Source of the DNA: Elusimicrobiota bacterium
Lineage (GTDB): Bacteria > Elusimicrobiota > Elusimicrobia > 2-02-FULL-39-32
Direction of reading: 5' to 3'
Assembly (NCBI GenBank): GCA_023249715.1
Contig: JAHFCA010000049.1
Location: 1 to 8,969, forward strand
DNA: 8,969 nt
A program made the translations under genes and the position numbers. The notes beneath the pieces were generated by a model. That model was not told the origin of the DNA, did not search any database, and saw only the letters and a list, made by a program, of their open reading frames with translations. Positions within the stretch are counted from its first letter, which is position 1. Each line of letters begins with the position of its first letter. Positions 1-6,500 of this stretch are shown here, piece by piece.

Positions 1-540
1 AGGGACGGTCTTTTAGTGAAAGCAGTTCAGGAAGCGCTGGCTCACCCAGAGAAAAAAATTATTCTCGTATTCGAAAATATGGAAGCCGCGCCCTCCCGCA
101 TGCGAGTTCAACTGAACCCAGTCCTATGGGAAAAAGTGGTAGAAATTCCAGAAAAAGGAGAGAAGTTGCAAATCCCAGCCAATGTTCACATAATCTTGAC
201 CATGCATAAAGATGCCCAGATTAAGGACGATTCCTTTATGAACCGCCCTCTGGTCCAAACTGTATCTTCAGTTCAGGAAGAAGATTTACGAATATCTCTT
301 TTACGGATGGGCCTTGGGGAAGAGACCGTGAAACCCCTCCTAAAAATTTACGAGCAACTAAAAAATAGGAAGTGGGAAGATAATATCTCTTGTTCCCTCA
401 TCGACTTACTGGAAATCGCCAAAAGAGTTCAGGGCCGCTCTCAAGACTATGCTCTGGCCGAATCCCAAATCCTTTTGGAAGAAGCTTACCACTACTTCTA
501 TTTACGTTTAACAAATAAACAGGATCGGGAAACACTAAAG
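1..540 (+). other. AAA+ module 1 (partial, Walker B degenerate)
   Basis: The window opens at a DGLLVKA motif (residues 2-8), matching the 'DGxLVxA' segment that precedes Walker B in midasin and dynein-related AAA+ domains. The Walker B strand reads IILVFENME (20-28), so the Asp-Glu pair is replaced by Glu25-Asn26 and the catalytic Glu is missing. A sensor-1-like strand follows (VHIILTMH, 62-69), then FMNRPL (79-84), where Arg82 sits at the arginine-finger position. Residues 100-180 are helical and fit the lid. The P-loop region lies upstream; judging from the spacing in module 2, it should be roughly 45-60 codons before base 1. This module is probably ATPase-dead, with structural and arginine-donor roles. 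Confidence 0.8.
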
Positions 541-3500
541 AGAATTTTGTTCACAGGTTTAATGGGAAATAAAAGCGCGCCCCGCATTCAAATTAAAGGA
601 GGAGAACTCTTTTTTAGAGGAGTGGGTCTTAAAATGAATAAAGAGTTTTCCGACTTTGTAGAAAAAAATAGATCCTTATCCCTAGAAGAGATGATATTAC
701 GATATTCTGGATTTGTGGTCACGGATTTAGAAGCGCGCCTCTTCGCACAATTGGTGCGAGCGCTTAAATATGGAGGGAAAGCGGTTCAGTTGGAAGGCCC
801 TTCTGGAGAGGGAAAGACGGAAATTGGACGCGCCTTCACCAAACTCTTTAACCTTAACTTAAGGGAAAAAACGCTTAACCAGGATTCGGATCTCTCCGAA
901 TTTAGAGGGCAAAACCGTCCTATAGAAGGCGGCCAGTATCGTCTCTATGAACCTCCTTATCTTACACAAGTGAGCTACGGAGGGAACCTCTTTCTTTATA
1001 ACGAGATTAATACAAGCCAAGAGGGAGCGCTTTACCACTGGCTATTTCCAGAGATTGTTCAAAGAAAGGTTAAGGGACTCTCCGAGTTTCCTACTTCCGA
1101 TGAGTCTATCGCTAAAATCGCGCGTATCTCTCAAAATAACCTTTGGCTATTTACAGTGAATCCGGAAGGTATGAAAGGTAGAGACAAAACTCCCGATAGA
1201 ACTTCCTCTCACATTCCCCGCTTTCACGTAGCCCAAGATCCAGACGAACTCCCTCAAATGGTAGAAGGACTCTTTAAATCGAAAGGGTTAGAAAAATATA
1301 TTACATACGCAAAACCTCTCACACAAATTTATCGCTCTATCCAAGAGGCAAAATCTAAAAACAGGATCACCTCCCCGCAAGTAGTCACCCGTAGAGAGCT
1401 TATACGCGCGCTCGATCGTTTTAGTTCTCATTTAGAGAAGGGCTTAGACCCCGAACTCGCTTTTCAAAATGCTAGTGAAGAAATTTTTCTCTTTATGTGG
1501 AAAGAATCGGAAGATATTAAAACCGTAAGAAGTCTAATAGAAAAGATTTTGAACAAAAAAACGGGAGAAAATGGAATTTATCCTGTAAACGTATTTCGAT
1601 CGCTTTTATCTTTAAAAGGGTTGAACCCTCTTTTAGTTTTTACAAATTCTACTAATGACATTTCGTTTCTAAAGAAACAGGTCATCGCCTCTCATCCGCA
1701 AGCGCGCCTTCACGAAATCCCTTTAAGTTACTTTCATCGCAAACGGCAAATGGTAGGGGGTCTTACTCCTGCGCAAAACGGGAAAAAGAGCGGCTCACTT
1801 CGAATAAAGCTAGGAATTATTCCAGAACTTATCCGAGAAGCGCGGTTAAACCCAAACCAAGAACAGATTGTTTTTCTACACAACTACACTCATCTTAATC
1901 CTAGCGTGGCTCCTCTTCTAAACGAATTCTGGCAGAAGGGGCTATTGGAATCTGTAGAAGATTTAATTACACCCGAGATTGCCGATGAACTGGCAGAAAC
2001 TTTATCTCTCACTCATAAGAACACAGAAGAAAGGATCCGTTACGCCCAGTGGTTCTACTCCACCGCTCCAGAAAATTTAAGGTGGATTGCCACAGGCTCT
2101 TCCCAAGAGAGACTCTCCTTAAGTGAAGCGGAGGTGAACCGATTTATCACCCTCAATCTTTCCGAAGAGTTTACGGAAGATTGGATTCAAAGCTACCTTC
2201 CCAAAGATATTGAGCTAAGAGCCAAAGAAGTCGTCTTGGAAACTTACCAACTTTATAAGATGCAAGCCCGTAAAATGGAGTATGACCATATTCGTTTAGG
2301 CCGTTGCGACCTCGACGCGTTTTTAAGTGAACTGAGCGCCCTCTCCAGAAAAGGCGCTCTCACGAATGATCAAATCGAAAAAATTGCTTATTATACTTTG
2401 GGCATAGGATTGCGCGATAAATATAGGAAGAAACTCTTGTATAAACTTAAAAAAAATTCTTCGGAGAGTTCCATTCTGTACGAAAATAGATCCGATGGGA
2501 TTTACCTCGTCGTCGATGGCATAGAAGTGAAAACAGCCCTTCCCGAAATTCCTTCTTCAAAAGAATTCTTAGCCCCTACACAAAACTTGGTAGAACAGTT
2601 AGCTTCTATGGCCCTTGCCCTAAAATATAAGAGGCCCATTATTTCGGAAGGTTATCCCGGAGGCGGTAAAACCTCTACATTAGAAGAGCTCGCCAAAAGA
2701 GTGGGGCTCCCTCTCTACAAAACTCAAATGTATGAAGAGATAGATTTAGGTGAATTCGTGGGGCGTCTTTCCAAGAAAGGGAAAGAGGCAGTGCTCACTT
2801 GTCAGAAAGACCCACACGGCCATTTCTTGCTTGGATTTTTGAAAGCCTATACAGAAGGAGGTCTTTATCTCTTAGATGAAGGAGCCATTGGGCTTAATTC
2901 TCAAGAGGTGATCTCTTTTCTCTATGAACTTTCTCAACAAGAGAATTTTGATTTAGGCACATTCCATCCCGGATTAAAAGGACAAATTGCTCGCAGAGAT
3001 CCAAACTTTATTCTCGCCATCACCCAAAACCCCGCCAGAACCACGCAGGCGCGGGTTCCTATTGCTTATCGAGTGGATACGGGATCTCATAAAATTTGGG
3101 TGGACAATGTTCTTACAAAAAAAGATGCTCTCACCGTTATTGACCATTATCTGAAAGAACAAAAAGGAAATCTAGACCCACAAATTAAAAAGAATTTAGC
3201 GAACGTGCACCACTATTTTACAGTGCATCACCCCAACAGAGAGGAACTAAGTCCTCGGCAACTCATCTTAGTCGTGCGCATGTTGAAAGATGCTTTGGAA
3301 CGAGGCGCATCCGTAGAGCGCGCCTTATTGCGCGGGATATTGGTCTCGTACTTGGCAGGAACCACAGAAGAAGAGTTTGAAAATTTGTGGAATGGAATAG
3401 AAAATATTTTGGGGAACTCTTACAAAACCTATCTGTTGGATTGGGGAAAGCCCGTCCAAATAAAAAAGGAGGGAGAAACTCTCTATTTTGATGATATTCC

Positions 3501-6500
3501 TCTTCCCCTTTCGCCTAAAGAGAGCAACATTACAGAAGATGTGATTCTCATCCCTGAAGATATGCCTTCTCAAAATAAAATTTTAAGAGAGATTGCCACC
3601 AAATTTTCTCTTTCTAGACCCGTCGCTCTTCTAGAAGAGGACGGGGCCGACGCGTTAGATGTGTTACGCAAATTTGCTTACCTAACGAAAACTCGTTTAG
3701 AAATCCTTTGGTCACATCCGCAAATGACTAAGATGCATCTGGTTTCTAGCCTCTTGCCCCGCTTTGAAGAAACTTTGGACCGCTATGGAATTAAGCAAGA
3801 GGATATCTCTCAAGAGTTGCGCACTGCCGCTGGATTTTTAATGAGAGAGATGATCCCGGAAGAAGTGCACCAGAAGGTAAGATTAAATTCTCACCAACCC
3901 GTGATCCTCTTCTTTAACTTTATGGATTCCATCCCCGAAAGGCAAAGAGTGATATTAAATGAAATTCTTACCACTCGCAGATTGGTTCTGCAAGATGAAT
4001 CCGGCCATTCTACAAATTATATTCTGCCAGAATGGGTGCAGATTGCCATCTCTTCGCCGGAACAGCATCGCTTCTCCTCCGCGTTCATCAATCGGTTCGA
4101 CCGCCCTATCCGCGTGAAAGCAATCTTAAACGAAAAAGAACTCAAGAGAGTGATTGGGAACCGTTATTCTTTGGCGCGCAGTGAGGAGATCCGTTGGATA
4201 CAGGCCATCGCTCGCAAACTATACGATTACGATAAGAAAAGTTCTTTTGGGATTAGCTATGGGTTTAGTCCACGCGACATTCTAAAGCTAGCGCGACTGA
4301 TCCATCTAGAAAAACAAAAAGATATCGAAAGCGGCCATTTTAAAACGAACCCACTTTACTATTTCTTAAAATCTAGTTGGATTCTTTACGGTCAAGCTCT
4401 ACAAGAAAGCGACCTTAGAAAATTCGAAGAAACCATATTGCCGGGAATTTTGGCAAAGGTAATCTTTAGAGGGAGCGCCACTTCGAAAGAACAGATTCTA
4501 AAAAACTTAGAGAATTTTAAACGAGCTATATTGTCTGAACTTGAAACTTTTGAAACGGAACCGTATCAAATTCGCGTGCCTGTGGCCGACTTGGCTGTAG
4601 GCCAAAACCTTAACCTGCAAAACGGAATTTCTATCTTAAAATCTCAAGAAGGTTTTGTGGTTAAGAGTCCGGGCAATGTTTATAAAGTGACTCTAGAGGA
4701 AATTCAAAACTGGAAAAAGCTTTCCTCTGGGTTTCATTTAAAAACGGAAAATGGGGAACTTCTTTTACAACTTTCTCTCCTAAAAAGTGTAGGCGGCATG
4801 ACTCTGCCTCGAGGGGAAGAAAACAAAAGCTTAAGCCTTCCCGAAGAAGAGATATCTACTTCTGAATTTGTGAAATATACCGCAGAACTTAAACGGGCCA
4901 TGGGATCCATGGTAAGATTTTGGCAATCCGTTCAAGAGCTGTCTGGCAGAAAAAGTTCTCCCCGAGTGGTGCTTTTAAATGGGGAAACAGGCACAGCTAA
5001 AACAACTTGGATAAGAAACCTACAGAGAATTTGGGGTGTTCCTCTTTATATTCTAAATGCGTATGAGGATTTAAGAATATCCGATGCCACCGTAGGTTTA
5101 AAGATGAAACAGGGAAAATTTGAGTTAGGAATTAAAGAGTTTTTAGCTCGTTCTGGAAAAATTAATGGAAAAAGAATCTATGCTCCTTCCAAAGTTACTT
5201 CTAACAGAAACATTTTATTGATAGATGAAGCGAATTCCACTCCTGAACTTCTTTTTGCTCTAATGCCTCTTTTTAGAGGAGAAAAGAGGTTTAGAATAGA
5301 GTACGCGGGAGAAAGTTTTGAAGTGGAGTTAGACAGCGAAGTCATGGTGGTGCTTACCTTTAACCCCGTGGAAAAATATTCGGGACGAGGCTCCTTTGCC
5401 CGAGAGATTGTTACATTAGGCGAAAAACTGTGGGCGCCCAATCCATTGGCTTATGCGGAGGAATCCATGATTTCCATTCTTCGCGAGTATCACCGACGAG
5501 GCATTACCAAAATGAAAAGAGAACTTTCTCAACAGGTGGCTTCTCGAGGAATTCAATCGCAAGAAAGTTATAGAGAAGTTCCTTCCATAAGCGTAGAAGT
5601 AAACCCTTACGCGCACCCACCTATCCAAAATTTAGAAGAATCTTTAGAGAATGTAGAAGAGGAAATTGTAGTTTCCAAAAAAGAGGAAGCGCCGCGGCGC
5701 GAAAAACAAACCATCGACTTAACCTACAATTTAGAGAGCCTTCGTCAAAATGCCATTGCCTTTAGACCTGAGCAAGGAGCTCTCCACTTTGCGGATTCTA
5801 TATTAACAGATTTCTTAAAAGCGGTCGCTTTTGGGGATGGGGAAAAAGTGCGGGAAGAAGTCTTAAGCGCTCTGGAACGTTTATCTCCTGCGATGAAAGA
5901 TTCTCTACTAAAAATTATGGAACTTTACGAAAAAGACGCAATTATAGAGTCCGAACTGAAAAGAGCTTTCTTTGACTTGAGAAAGCTCTTTATAGAAAAG
6001 GGCGTCTACCTTTTTATGTGGCTTATTACCAAAGAAGAAAATCCAACCATTCTTCTTTTCCCAGAAGAAATCTCGAGGAGACTAGAATTTTCCCAAGAGC
6101 TTTACTCTATAATAGGTTTGGATAGTTCTCTGTATAGCTCCGCCGATGTTAAAACAACCATTGTTCCCGGGAACCGTTACCCTTCTAAAGACAAGAAAGG
6201 TTATTTCGAGGGAGAAAATGCGGTGGCATTTGAAATGATTGCTCTTATGGATACCCCGGGAACGAAAGGAGTTCCCCCGGAAGAGATTGTAAACTGGACA
6301 GCATGGCATGAAATGGGCCACATTATAGATCAACTTAAGTTCAGAAATGAATCGGTCCCTATTCCAGATAACATAGAACAAAACGCGATGCTTTTCCCTC
6401 TTATATTCTCCCCTTTTTCTAAAGAGTACGCTCTCTTCGAACTTATTCCCATCGTTAAAACCCTTAAAGACCCAAACGATTATTACGCGCAATGCGCAAA

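Noticed and set aside
1603..2445. Module 3 as an unrelated domain or pseudogenised stretch
   Set aside because: The frame is intact, and the order of strand, 'VGGLTP', Walker-B-like strand, sensor-1-like strand and NRF matches a decayed AAA+ core at the expected spacing; module 5 shows the same type of decay.
5689..5700. 12-bp perfect palindrome GCGCCGCGGCGC as an operator or attachment site
   Set aside because: It is inside a coding linker (Ala-Pro-Arg-Arg), single copy, and far from any gene end.
6082..6492. 136-residue antisense open frame
   Set aside because: It lies opposite the HEMGH region of the main frame. Its composition (Arg, Phe, His, Cys mix) is typical of a shadow frame, it shows no family motif, and the plus-strand frame here has a clear conserved motif.
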